NCBI RefSeq assembly: GCF_000383235.1
Contig: NZ_KB910931.1
Span: 1-64,000, forward strand
DNA: 64,000 nt
Reading direction: 5' to 3'
Origin: Bacillus sp. 123MFChir2
Lineage (GTDB): Bacteria > Bacillota > Bacilli > Bacillales > Bacillaceae_G
Part shown: positions 45,317 through 54,046 of the stretch, piece by piece
Numbering within the stretch: the stretch's first letter is position 1
How the letters are laid out: each line of letters begins with the position of its first letter
Translations under genes and position numbers: made by a program
The notes under the pieces: generated by a model
Told to the model about the DNA's origin: nothing
The model's input: the letters and a program-made list of their open reading frames with translations, nothing else
Database searches by the model: none

Positions 45317-46432
45317 ATGAAAACGTATATTGTAGTTGGAGCTGGGATTCTTGGAGCATCTACTGCTTATCATCTTGCAAAAGCAGGAGTTCGGGTTACA
45401 TTGGTAGATCGTCAAGATTTAGGGCAGGCGACGGATGCAGCAGCTGGGATTGTCTGTCCTTGGCTGTCACAGCGCCGGAACCAAGCTTGGTATCAAATGG
45501 CGAAAGGCGGAGCTCGTTACTATGCTTCTTTAATTGAACAATTAGAAGCAGATGGCGAAATAGATACTGGTTATAAACGTGTAGGTGCGATTAGTCTCCA
45601 TACAGAAGAGAAAAAATTAGATCAGATGGAGGAGCGAGCGTATAAACGACGCGAGGATGCTCCGGAAATTGGTGAAATTACACGTTTATCGCCAGCTGAA
45701 ACGAAAAAGCTTTTTCCACCATTATCAGAAGAGTATAGTGCTGTACATATTAGCGGTGCTGCGCGTGTGAACGGTAGAGCACTTCGCCTAGCTCTTGTGA
45801 ACGCTGCAAAGAAACATGGTGCTGTATATAGGAATGGAAATGTATCATTAGTACATGAAGACAATCGTGTTATTGGTGTTGAAGTAGATGGTGAAACTTT
45901 AACAGCTGATCAGGTGATTGTAACTGCGGGTGCATGGGCAAATGAATTATTGCAACCGCTTGGCATTAATTTCTTAGTTACATTCCAAAAAGCGCAAATT
46001 GTTCATCTTCATGTACAGGACGTGGATACAAACAATTGGCCAGTTGTTATGCCGCCAAATGATCAATATATTCTTGCTTTTGAAGATGGCCGTGTAGTAG
46101 TAGGCGCAACACATGAAAATGATACTGGATTTGATTACAGAGTAACAGCCGGTGGATTACATGAAGTATTTGATAAAGCACTATCAGTTGCTCCAGGTTT
46201 ATCGAATAGTACGATGATGGAAACGAGAGTTGGATATAGGCCGTTTACACCAGGATTCCTTCCGGTAATTGGCGCATTACCTAACTTTGATGGCATACTC
46301 GTTGCTAATGGACTTGGTGCTTCCGGATTAACTGCAGGACCTTTTCTAGGTTCTGAACTTGCGAAACTTGCTCTTGGTGAACAGACAGAGCTGGATCTTA
46401 GTTATTATGATGTAGCAGGGGCAATTGAATAG
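45317..46432 (+). CDS. FAD-dependent amino-acid oxidase/dehydrogenase (DAO family)
   Basis: 371 residues. FAD dinucleotide motif VVGAGILGASTAYHLAKAG (6-24) with acid in LVDRQD; TAGAWANELLQPLG (about 204) and RVGYRPFTPGFLPVIGALP with NGLGASGLTAGP near the end are typical of DadA/glycine-oxidase-like DAO proteins. It probably oxidises a D-amino acid, glycine or a secondary amine. Base composition is slightly more GC-rich than its neighbours. Monocistronic. A D-alanine catabolic role is possible given alr and ddl in the window, but not shown. Confidence 0.85.
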   Translation: MKTYIVVGAGILGASTAYHLAKAGVRVTLVDRQDLGQATDAAAGIVCPWLSQRRNQAWYQMAKGGARYYASLIEQLEADGEIDTGYKRVGAISLHTEEKKLDQMEERAYKRREDAPEIGEITRLSPAETKKLFPPLSEEYSAVHISGAARVNGRALRLALVNAAKKHGAVYRNGNVSLVHEDNRVIGVEVDGETLTADQVIVTAGAWANELLQPLGINFLVTFQKAQIVHLHVQDVDTNNWPVVMPPNDQYILAFEDGRVVVGATHENDTGFDYRVTAGGLHEVFDKALSVAPGLSNSTMMETRVGYRPFTPGFLPVIGALPNFDGILVANGLGASGLTAGPFLGSELAKLALGEQTELDLSYYDVAGAIE

Positions 46433-46645
46433 CAAAAGAATTGTAAAAAGAAGCATTTTTAGTGAATTAAAACCTTATAGAAACTTTTTATGAAGAAATG
46501 AATCGAGTACCCTAAATAAGAACATGTTTTGATCAAAGGTTTTATCAAGATATATGAGGAAATTTGTTAGTTTATTATTAATTTAATCACCCTAATTATC
46601 CACCAATTTTCGTAGATGAAATAAAGAAGGGCTGTGCAATCGTTT

Positions 46646-46892
46646 ATGATTCCTCCAAGAAGACAAGATTTTCCTGAACAACCTATTGAAAAGCTGGTAA
46701 ATACTTATCGTGTTTTAGGTGAACCTTATAGGTTACAAATCTTAAGAAGATTACTCTTAAACGACACAATCTTTGGCACAATTTTGCCATTTAAGTATAG
46801 GGGCTGTTTCTAGACATCTCCAAATTTTAAAACAAGCGAACTTAGTAACATGCAGAAAAAATGGAAAGTATATGTTGTATAAAAGTCGATAA
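46646..46892 (+). pseudogene. ArsR-family regulator, frameshifted
   Basis: Begins MIPPRRQDFPEQPIEKLVNT, continues VLGEPYRLQILRRLLLNDTI, and then one base is extra near 46770-46780. In the next frame it goes on SLAQFCHLSIGAVSRHLQIL, KQANLVTCRKNGKYMLYKSR, stop. Together a full ArsR HTH. The length (247 nt) confirms a one-base indel. No partner gene. Confidence 0.75.
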
Positions 46893-47015
46893 AATATAAT
46901 TCAAATGCTTTCAAAAATAATAACGGAAGTAACAGTAACCTAATACAAAAAAATAGCTTTTCTTTCATATTTGTGATAATATTTTCCTTTATAACAAAAG
47001 AGGACGTGACTGATT

Positions 47016-47390
47016 ATGATTAATATTGAAATACCAGTACCAGACGTTACGATTTCACAACGTAAACAAATAATTAAAGGTGATGAACCGATAATCACTC
47101 CAATTAATGGGTTTATTGATTTCCACCTGATTCCAAGAGATAAAGGCGGCATTTTTATGTTTTATAATATTAATGACGAGCTCTTATTCGTTGGAAAAGC
47201 ACGTAAATTAAGACAAAGAATTAAAAAGCATTTTGAAGACAATGTCTCACCGATGAAAGCTTATAGAGATGAAGTATATCGAATTGATGCATGTATCGTA
47301 GAAGATCCAATGGAAAGAGAAATTTACGAAACATATACTATTAATGAACTTCAAGCGAAATATAATGTAGATAAAGTATTTTTTAAATAA
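47016..47390 (+). CDS. GIY-YIG nuclease domain protein
   Basis: 124 residues. A UvrC-like GIY-YIG domain in its variant form GGIFMFYNINDELLFVGKAR, KLRQRIKKHFED at about 47-78, with the catalytic Arg/Glu helix to about 110. Single-domain relatives are annotated as excision-repair endonuclease-like proteins; the target is unknown. A terminator follows. Confidence 0.8.
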   Translation: MINIEIPVPDVTISQRKQIIKGDEPIITPINGFIDFHLIPRDKGGIFMFYNINDELLFVGKARKLRQRIKKHFEDNVSPMKAYRDEVYRIDACIVEDPMEREIYETYTINELQAKYNVDKVFFK

Positions 47391-47404
47391 AAGGTTTTAT
47401 GAGA

Positions 47405-47437
47405 AATGACCTCGGTATTGCGCCGAGGTCATTTTAA
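47405..47437 (+). terminator. intrinsic terminator
   Basis: AATGACCTCGG (47405-47415) pairs with CCGAGGTCATT (47423-47433), then TTAATT. Confidence 0.85.
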
Positions 47438-47724
47438 TTGGAGCTTCCCGGTATTACCAAGTAAGGGCTTTAATTGAATAGTCAGCACAATAAAGTAGTG
47501 AGTGTTAATCAGTTACTACCAAACGTTAAAATTGTTGTGGAAGAATAGCGGTATCCAATTGTTTTTAATAAAGGCATGAGTAGATATTCATGTTTTTATT
47601 CAATTAAAAAACTGATTATTCTGTTTTTTTGTTGAGAAATAATCAATCACTATCAATTTATTGTTTTTATTTATCTGAATTATGTTAATATTTAACTAAC
47701 AATTATGTGGATGAGGAGGATATT

Positions 47725-48813
47725 ATGAACGTATCAGTGAAGGGGCATGAGCAGATTACAAAATTGCTTAATAATTGGCATCAAGCAATGTTACATCAAC
47801 AAATTTTAAAAGCAACGACATTAAAACAAGAAGTTGATAATGAAATTAAGAATGTAGAAACAAACTATAATGTATCTTTGTATCATGCATTATTAAATTT
47901 TCGCTATAATGTTCTAACCGATTGGGTTTCAATTAAAGAAAACAGTTTTGATCAAGTAGAATCCTTTGAAATCCCAACAGATAAATTTTTAGCCTATTAT
48001 TATCATTTCTTCAAAGCTCTCCATTTAAGACTTATTACCAACTATACGGGAGCAAAAGAACAGTTTGATAAAGCTGAAACACTATTACAATACATTGTAA
48101 ATCCTTTTGAAAAAGCTGAGTTTCATTATCGATTAGGAGAATTTTATTATCATTCATACCAACACCTTACATCCATTGATTGTATTCGAAAAGCAAAAGA
48201 AGACTTTTCTAAACAAGGTGGATATGAGATTAATCTTGCTTTATGTGAAAATATATATGGACTATGCTGCATTGATTTAAAACAATTTGAATTAGCCGAA
48301 GAAGCATTAAATACAGCATTAGATTTATTCCAAAAAATAAATCATGAAAAATATATGCTTATGGTTCGCAACAACTTAGGGTTACTTTATGCAAATCAAA
48401 ATTTATCAGAATTAGCACTTCGGCACCTATCAGAAGTAACAAAGAAATCTCCAAATCATTTCCGAGCATTGTATTTAGAAGCAGATGAAAATTTGAAATT
48501 AAATCATCTAGATATAGCTGAATCGTTAATAGAAAAAGGATTATATATATGTAATCATTTAAAAAATCGAGAATATCAATATCGTTTTATGATTATAAAA
48601 GAAATGAATACAAATACATATACATTAGAAAAAGCTGTTTTAGAAGGAATTACGTACTTTGAAAAAGAAAAACTGTTTGACTGTATTGAAGAATATACAG
48701 GTCGTTTAGCCGATAAATTTTATAATGAAAACAATTATGAAAAAGCAAGCGAATATTATCGTACGAGTAAAGAAGCGCGACAAAAACAAATGGAAAAAGG
48801 AGCATTAAAATGA
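47725..48813 (+). CDS. Rap-family TPR phosphatase/regulator
   Basis: 362 residues, all-helical. A three-helix N-terminal bundle (about 1-70, with NNWHQAMLHQQI) and about six TPR repeats (for example YHYRLGEFYYHSYQHLTSID-like units, SEYYRTSKEARQKQ at the end). Rap proteins dephosphorylate Spo0F~P or block DNA-binding regulators until bound by a Phr peptide. ATG 47725 follows GAGGAGG. The phr gene overlaps its stop by 4 bp. Confidence 0.92.
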   Translation: MNVSVKGHEQITKLLNNWHQAMLHQQILKATTLKQEVDNEIKNVETNYNVSLYHALLNFRYNVLTDWVSIKENSFDQVESFEIPTDKFLAYYYHFFKALHLRLITNYTGAKEQFDKAETLLQYIVNPFEKAEFHYRLGEFYYHSYQHLTSIDCIRKAKEDFSKQGGYEINLALCENIYGLCCIDLKQFELAEEALNTALDLFQKINHEKYMLMVRNNLGLLYANQNLSELALRHLSEVTKKSPNHFRALYLEADENLKLNHLDIAESLIEKGLYICNHLKNREYQYRFMIIKEMNTNTYTLEKAVLEGITYFEKEKLFDCIEEYTGRLADKFYNENNYEKASEYYRTSKEARQKQMEKGALK

Positions 48814-49004
48814 TGAAAAAAGTCTTATTAACAACAATAAGTTGTGCATTTGCGGTATCTATAACAGTTGGATTTGCAGAATTTAACAAAGGAGACACAG
48901 GTGGATCACCAACAAGACCTGATTTAGCTTATACGCACGTGGGTTCCAGTGGTGGTACCATAAGTAACGGAACTCATGGAGATTCACCTTCACCACAAGC
49001 GTAA
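48810..49004 (+). CDS. Phr signalling peptide precursor
   Basis: 64 residues. Signal peptide 1-23 (KKVLLTTISCAFAVSITVG), then a short exported part ending THGDSPSPQA. It starts within the rap stop (ATGATG), the standard rap-phr arrangement; AAGGAG at 48797 serves it. The mature penta- to heptapeptide, imported by Opp to inhibit the Rap, lies in the exported part; either the C-terminal end or the YTHVGSS stretch is possible. Confidence 0.9.
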   Translation: MMKKVLLTTISCAFAVSITVGFAEFNKGDTGGSPTRPDLAYTHVGSSGGTISNGTHGDSPSPQA

Positions 49005-49027
49005 CATTTTAATAGAATGCAAGAACA

Positions 49028-49062
49028 AGCTGCCCACCTAAAAATGGGCGGCTTTCTCTATT
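49028..49062 (+). terminator. terminator of rap-phr
   Basis: AGCTGCCCA (49028-49036) pairs with TGGGCGGCT (49045-49053; one G-U), followed by TTCTCT. Confidence 0.7.
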
Positions 49063-49149
49063 ATCTAAGCCAATTTACATATGATTCATCAAAATACATC
49101 CCGCATGCATATTGTGGTTTCGGTCCATCGTAGCGAGGAATCCATAAGA

Positions 49150-50076
49150 TTATAGTTTATCGATTAATGTCTCCCATGTAAGTTCAAGAACACCTGTCAT
49201 ATTTTGTGGTTCATTTGAAATATATGTTATAACTGCATTTTTATCTGGCAACATTACAACATATTGACCATATAAACCATCCATACGATATGAATTAGAG
49301 CAAGAGTTCATCCATATTTGATAGCCGTATCCTTGATGATGGTCTGCCGTAGCAAAAAAAGGATTAAAATCGTTGGTCTTTATTTGGACAGATGTTGCTT
49401 GTTCAATGTAACTTGAAGGAATCAGTTGCTTATCTTTCCAGACACCTTTATCGAGAATTAATTGCCCGAATCTGGATAATTGTTCTGCTGTTAAATATAA
49501 ACCTGAGAATCCCTGTGGAATTCCTTTTGAACATGTCTCCCATTTAGGTGTTGGTATGTCTAAATGTTTAAATATTCTTCTATCTAAGTATTCATCCAAG
49601 TTACTTCCTGTAGTAATACTTATGATTTTTGAAAGCATATAGGTTGCGGCATTGTTATATGTAAAATGAGTACCTGGTTTAAATACAATCGGTTCATCAA
49701 AGAATAATTGTGAAATATCCCATTCCTGACCACTACTCCAATCAGCCTTCATAACTGGGCATTCTGCATGTCCAGTTCCCATGCAAAGCAAATCATGAAT
49801 AGTCATCTCTTTTAGGTATTCATGATTTGGGTTATGTTGAATATCTGAGAAAAAATCTATAACATGGTCATTAATTTTAAAGTAACTCTCCCTAATGGCA
49901 ATACCGACTGCCATTGATGTAAATGTTTTGCTTACTGAATATAAAAGAACAGGCCTTTCTTCTTCAAAATCATGTTTTGCAATTATATTTCCATTTTGCC
50001 TAACAATTACATTCAGAACATGAAGATTCTTACTATTTACAGATAAAATCAAATCATTCAATAATTGATTATTCAT
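49150..50076 (-). CDS. serine hydrolase, beta-lactamase/PBP4* family
   Basis: 308 residues. Catalytic S47-V-S-K50, Y140-N-N and a C-terminal DGLYGQ in place of the HxG/KTG motif define the class C beta-lactamase-like fold. No signal peptide, so it is cytosolic and more likely an esterase or peptidase than a secreted beta-lactamase. Start ATG 50076 after GGAGAGAG; the longer frame to 50112 lacks a site. Confidence 0.85.
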   Translation of the reverse strand: MNNQLLNDLILSVNSKNLHVLNVIVRQNGNIIAKHDFEEERPVLLYSVSKTFTSMAVGIAIRESYFKINDHVIDFFSDIQHNPNHEYLKEMTIHDLLCMGTGHAECPVMKADWSSGQEWDISQLFFDEPIVFKPGTHFTYNNAATYMLSKIISITTGSNLDEYLDRRIFKHLDIPTPKWETCSKGIPQGFSGLYLTAEQLSRFGQLILDKGVWKDKQLIPSSYIEQATSVQIKTNDFNPFFATADHHQGYGYQIWMNSCSNSYRMDGLYGQYVVMLPDKNAVITYISNEPQNMTGVLELTWETLIDKL

Positions 50077-50268
50077 TGTAACTCTCTCCATTAAATATAT
50101 ATTTCTTAACAATCCTTAATTCTTATAATCCTACTAATGAGTATTTTTAAATGTAGTGATATAGATAAATTATAACATTAGCGATAACTTGTTTAAATGT
50201 AATGCTTCACAAACTTCATACCAATGTTATCAAAAATATTTTTGCTTGAGATTCTTATTCCATTAAAT

Positions 50269-50412
50269 GGCCCTTTAATGGAATAAGGAACGATTATTGT
50301 TTCCCTTCCGACATGTCACTTTCCCTTACGTAAGGAAAGTGACTTCAGTCGAAAATTAAACAACTATATTTTAACCCCGTCCTAAATTTAGAACGGGATT
50401 ATGCTTGTTTTA
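50269..50412. repeat. three short palindromes in the 50.1-50.55 kb spacer
   Basis: TTCCATTAAA...TTTAATGGAA (about 50270-50293); GTCACTTTCC (50315-50324) with GGAAAGTGAC (50334-50343); and an AACCCCGTCCTAAA...TTTAGAACGGG hairpin (about 50374-50400) like that at 13701-13748. CCATTTAATGGA also occurs after the IS110 gene at 24600. No gene in 50113-50555. Confidence 0.55.
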
Positions 50413-50555
50413 AAATTTAATAGCTTTATTGTCTTTTTCGCTCACCAAACACAATCATTTGTTTTTCGCTTGCGAATCTATTAAAAACGAATAACTTCAC
50501 ATAACTAAAAATTACAAACATATACTGGTACAAGCAAACTTGAAAGGAGACAATC

Positions 50556-51335
50556 ATGAATTGGTTAGAAGCCTTTATTTTAGGAATTATCCAAGGGTTA
50601 ACGGAATTTTTGCCAATTAGCAGTACTGGCCATTTGTATTTAGGGAGACACCTTTTTGGTTTAGATGAGGCAGGTCTTTTTTTAGATACGATGCTTCATA
50701 TAGGGACGTTAATAGCAGTTTTTATTTACTATAAAAAAGAATTTCTGTATTTAATCAAAAATCCGTTCTCAAAGTTAACGTATTTATTAATGATCGGAAC
50801 AATTCCTGCAGTAGTAATTGGGTTACTGTTTAAAGATTTCTTTGAAGAGATTTCAAAAACGGGTATTACAATCGGATGGGAATTTTTAGTGACGGGTTTA
50901 TTTTTATATATGGCAGAGAAACAAAAAAGCGGCCGAAAGAAGATGGACGATATTACATATAAAGACGCATTTATTATTGGTTCATTTCAAGCGGTTGCGA
51001 TTTTTCCGGCAATTTCAAGATCGGGTATGACGATTGTTGCTGCTTTATGGAGAAAGTTAGACCGAGAAACAGCCGCTTATTTCTCATTTTTATTATCGAC
51101 ACCTGCAATTGTTGGAGCAATTATCTTACAGTCACTTGATGTTTTTCAAGGGAAAGCAGAAGCAATTTCTAATACTTCCCTTATCATTGGCACGATATCT
51201 GCGGCGTTCTTTGGATATATTGCAGTCACTTGGATGATTCAATATTTAAAACATCATTCTCTTAAAATGTTTGCATATTATGTATGGGCTCTTGGTATTT
51301 TAATTCTTACTTTACAATTTACTGGTTTCTTTTAA
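50556..51335 (+). CDS. uppP: undecaprenyl-diphosphatase (BacA/UppP)
   Basis: 259 residues, about eight membrane helices. GLTEFLPISSTGHLYLG (15-31) and PAISRSGMT (about 146-154) are the two catalytic signatures. It recycles undecaprenyl pyrophosphate for cell-wall synthesis and confers low-level bacitracin tolerance; bacilli have several copies. Ribosome binding site GAAAGGAG before ATG 50556. A small membrane-protein gene follows by 12 bp. Confidence 0.95.
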   Translation: MNWLEAFILGIIQGLTEFLPISSTGHLYLGRHLFGLDEAGLFLDTMLHIGTLIAVFIYYKKEFLYLIKNPFSKLTYLLMIGTIPAVVIGLLFKDFFEEISKTGITIGWEFLVTGLFLYMAEKQKSGRKKMDDITYKDAFIIGSFQAVAIFPAISRSGMTIVAALWRKLDRETAAYFSFLLSTPAIVGAIILQSLDVFQGKAEAISNTSLIIGTISAAFFGYIAVTWMIQYLKHHSLKMFAYYVWALGILILTLQFTGFF

Positions 51336-51347
51336 GGGAGGAAGACA

Positions 51348-51512
51348 ATGAAAAAATATGGGCAAGCAGTAAGTTTATTTTATGGAGGATTTTTTATGTT
51401 TGGGCTAGCCGTGGGAACTTTATTAGAAAAGCCTAACATCGGAATTTTTGTTGGGATTGCTTGTGGATTATTTACGCACGCAGTACTTATCATTAAGGAT
51501 AAAAATGAATGA
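51348..51512 (+). CDS. 54-residue membrane protein in the uppP operon
   Basis: ATG 51348 follows GGGAGGAAG, 12 bp after uppP. Two hydrophobic segments (about 8-24 and 33-48) joined by EKPN, charged end KDKNE. A terminator follows, so uppP and this gene form a two-gene unit. Family not recognised; possibly assists UppP. Confidence 0.7.
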   Translation: MKKYGQAVSLFYGGFFMFGLAVGTLLEKPNIGIFVGIACGLFTHAVLIIKDKNE

Positions 51513-51523
51513 AATTAGCGCTA

Positions 51524-51560
51524 AAAATCAAAATCTTGTATTTGAGTTATAATACAGGAT
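51524..51560 (+). terminator. terminator of the uppP unit
   Basis: AATCTTGTATT pairs with AATACAGGATT (one G-U) and is followed by TTTTAAATTT. Confidence 0.75.
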
Positions 51561-51628
51561 TTTTTAAATTTTTCATAGATTGTATTGTTCAATACGTATA
51601 ACGTGAATAACATTCAGGAGGTAATGTA

Positions 51629-51955
51629 TTGGAGACTGCAATTGTAATTGGAGGAAGCGTTGCTGGAAAACTTGCTGCAAAAGCTTTATCACATTCTTTT
51701 CAACAAGTAATCGTTTTAGAAATGGGAGAAGAATGGACAGAAAAGATTCCTAGAAAGAGAGCTCCACAAAGTTATCATCCCCATGTTTTATTAAAAGGCG
51801 GAGAAGAAGCAATTCAGAAGTTTATATTCGATTAGTTCGAGTTATGAATCTCATACGTGGCCCCCTACACCTGTTTCATCCAAAAGTATTGTTTGCTGTA
51901 TTTACGAGCCGAAAAAAATAGTCGTTCCCTAGCAGGATTTCGTGAATAAATAGCA
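51629..51955 (+). pseudogene. FAD-dependent oxidoreductase with internal deletion
   Basis: TTG 51629 behind AGGAGG starts METAIVIGGSVAGKLAAKAL, a Rossmann FAD motif, and goes on to QSYHPHVLLKGGEEAIQKF before a stop at 51833. Directly after, VMNLIRGPLHLFHPKVLFAV is readable in another frame, typical of a C-terminal end. The middle (about 300 codons) is missing. Relic of a flavin monooxygenase-like gene. Confidence 0.65.
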
Positions 51956-51998
51956 AAGTGTATACAGTTGATAGATTTCGGAAAGGAATGATTAGCGG

Positions 51999-52499
51999 AT
52001 GAAACTTTATATAGAAAAGTTAAAGGAACAGGATACAGAGGAATTGTTTGCTTTTGAATGTAATAATAGAGCTTTTTTCGAAAAGACAGTGCCAAGTCGC
52101 GGTGACGATTACTATACATTTGAAACCTTTAAAAAGATATTTTATGAATTATTACAAGAGCAATTTGAAGGTATTTCTTTTTTTCATCTCATAAGAGATT
52201 CTGAAGGAACAATTGTTGGACGAATTAATTTAGTAGACATTGAGAAAAAGAAAGAATTGGGGTATCTTGGATATAGAATAGGAGAAAAATATACCGGAAG
52301 AGGTGTTGCCACTAAAGGTGTAACACTCCTTTTAGATGAAGCTGCAAATTATCACGTTACAGAAATTCATGCGAAAACAACAACTGATAATATTGCTTCT
52401 CAAAAAGTATTAGAGAAGAGCGATTTTTCACGTATTTCAATTGATGAATACGCATATCATACTGAGTTTATCCACTATGTTTGGAGACAAACTAATTAA
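51999..52499 (+). CDS. RimJ/RimL-type GNAT acetyltransferase
   Basis: 166 residues. Typical strand [20 protein letters not shown] and acetyl-CoA loop [14 protein letters not shown] (about 93-106), [11 protein letters not shown] at the end. N-acetyltransferase acting on a protein N-terminus or small amine; substrate unknown. Followed at 25 bp by the bacillithiol transferase gene, probably co-transcribed. Confidence 0.88.
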   Translation: MKLYIEKLKEQDTEELFAFECNNRAFFEKTVPSRGDDYYTFETFKKIFYELLQEQFEGISFFHLIRDSEGTIVGRINLVDIEKKKELGYLGYRIGEKYTGRGVATKGVTLLLDEAANYHVTEIHAKTTTDNIASQKVLEKSDFSRISIDEYAYHTEFIHYVWRQTN

Positions 52500-52524
52500 A
52501 ACAAAAAAGGAGAGCAATACAATT

Positions 52525-53043
52525 ATGGACTTACGTTTTCCAATCGGTCATTTCACTTATGAAGAAACGATTACACAAGGAACAATTGAAAATTGGATAA
52601 AGCAAATTGAAAACCTTCCTACTGAATTAACGCAAGCAATAAAAGACTTAAATACAACTCAGCTTGATACACCGTATCGTCCTGGCGGATGGACAGTGCG
52701 TCAAGTTGTTCATCATGTAGCAGATAGTCATATGAATAGCTATATTCGTTTTAAATTAGCGCTGACAGAAAATAATCCAACGATTAAACCATATATGGAA
52801 GGACAATGGGCAGATCTACCTGATTCCAAACTGCCTGTAGAAGTATCTTTAGCGCTTTTAGAATCATTACATAAGAGATGGATTACTTTGCTGAAATCAA
52901 TGAAAACTACTGATTTTGAAAAGACATTTCACCATCCTGAATCAGGTCCTAATAAACTAAGTGTAACGATTGGACTTTATGCATGGCACGGCCGTCATCA
53001 TACAGCACACATTACTTCTCTTCGCAATCGATTAGGATGGTAA
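52525..53043 (+). CDS. YfiT-family bacillithiol transferase
   Basis: 172 residues, DinB-like bundle of the YfiT group. [20 protein letters not shown] with His about 66, and [10 protein letters not shown] giving two further His, form the Ni/Zn site. Such enzymes conjugate bacillithiol to electrophiles for detoxification. ATG 52525 follows AAAGGAG; the longer frame to 52441 overlaps the GNAT gene and lacks a site. Confidence 0.88.
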   Translation: MDLRFPIGHFTYEETITQGTIENWIKQIENLPTELTQAIKDLNTTQLDTPYRPGGWTVRQVVHHVADSHMNSYIRFKLALTENNPTIKPYMEGQWADLPDSKLPVEVSLALLESLHKRWITLLKSMKTTDFEKTFHHPESGPNKLSVTIGLYAWHGRHHTAHITSLRNRLGW

Positions 53044-53104
53044 CAGTTTTAGAGATGATATATTCATTTATGTAAGGAACATAGAAACAAGGGAGATGCA
53101 CGAA

Positions 53105-53974
53105 TTGTTTGAACAACAAAATGACCTTAATATAAAATGTGATACTAGTTTTAATAGTCTGCGTGCTGACTGCGAAAAATGCTTCGGCTTATGTTGCGTT
53201 GCACTGCCTTTTGCAGCTTCCGCAGATTTTGCAATTAATAAAGACGGTGGAACACCATGCAAAAATCTCCAATCAGATTTTCGGTGCAGTATTCATAAAG
53301 ATCTTAGACAACAAGGGTTTAAGGGGTGTACTGTTTTTGAATGCTTTGGTGCAGGACAAAAGGTTTCGCAAGTGACCTTTGGGGGCATTGGTTGGAAAGA
53401 AAACCTAGAAACGGCAAAGAAAATGTTTGATGTGTTCCCTATTATGCAGCAACTTCATGAGATGCTCTCGTATTTGACGGAAGCCCTGACGTTGAAAGCG
53501 ACTCGTCCGATTCAAGGTGAGCTGAGACGCGTACTAGACGAAATGGAACGACTTTCGCAGCTAAGTCCTGATTTACTTTTAGAATTAGACGTTCCATCAC
53601 ACCGATTAAATGTAAATGATTTACTTTTAAAGACAAGTGAACTTGTTTGGATAGAATCAAGTCGTCAAAGCAAAGGAAGCAAAAAAAGAAAGAGAGTCAA
53701 CCATCGAAGTGCTAATCTGATGGGGGCTAATCTTAAAGGCGCGGATCTTAAAGGGGCTAACTTAAGAGGGGCATACTTAATCGCAGCTAACCTTCGCGGT
53801 GCAGATTTGCGAGCAGCTGACTTAATCGGTGCAGATTTAAGAGATGCAGATCTTAGCGGAGCAGATCTTACAGAGAGTATTTTTCTTACTCAAGTGCAGG
53901 TAAACTCAGCGAAGGGTGATGCTCGTACAAAATTACCTCGCTTGCTTTCACGTCCGGCACATTGGTCTGTTTAA
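53105..53974 (+). CDS. Cys-rich domain plus pentapeptide-repeat protein
   Basis: 289 residues. N-terminal [14 protein letters not shown] (about 23-36) with further Cys at about 53, 63, 75 and 80 suggests a metal or Fe-S site; a helical linker follows; residues about 200-262 are regular pentapeptides A(D/N)LxG ([20 protein letters not shown] and on), a right-handed beta-helix. GGGAG abuts ATG 53096, so TTG 53105, nine bases on, is the preferred start. Function unknown; DNA mimicry of gyrase-protecting pentapeptides is only a possibility. Confidence 0.82.
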   Translation: MFEQQNDLNIKCDTSFNSLRADCEKCFGLCCVALPFAASADFAINKDGGTPCKNLQSDFRCSIHKDLRQQGFKGCTVFECFGAGQKVSQVTFGGIGWKENLETAKKMFDVFPIMQQLHEMLSYLTEALTLKATRPIQGELRRVLDEMERLSQLSPDLLLELDVPSHRLNVNDLLLKTSELVWIESSRQSKGSKKRKRVNHRSANLMGANLKGADLKGANLRGAYLIAANLRGADLRAADLIGADLRDADLSGADLTESIFLTQVQVNSAKGDARTKLPRLLSRPAHWSV

Positions 53975-54001
53975 AAGAATTTCATGAATAAAGTGGTTAT
54001 T

Positions 54002-54046
54002 AATCAACAAGGTTCCGCTATGAAACGGAGCCTTGTTGATTTAATT
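54002..54046. terminator. bidirectional terminator
   Basis: AATCAACAAGGTTCCG pairs with CGGAGCCTTGTTGATT (one mismatch) between the convergent pentapeptide and MFS genes. Confidence 0.85.

Noticed and set aside
20567-50556. A single D-alanine/cell-wall island linking symporter, ddl, oxidase and uppP
   Set aside because: The genes are far apart with many unrelated genes between; only alr and MocR-ddl share a sequence signal.
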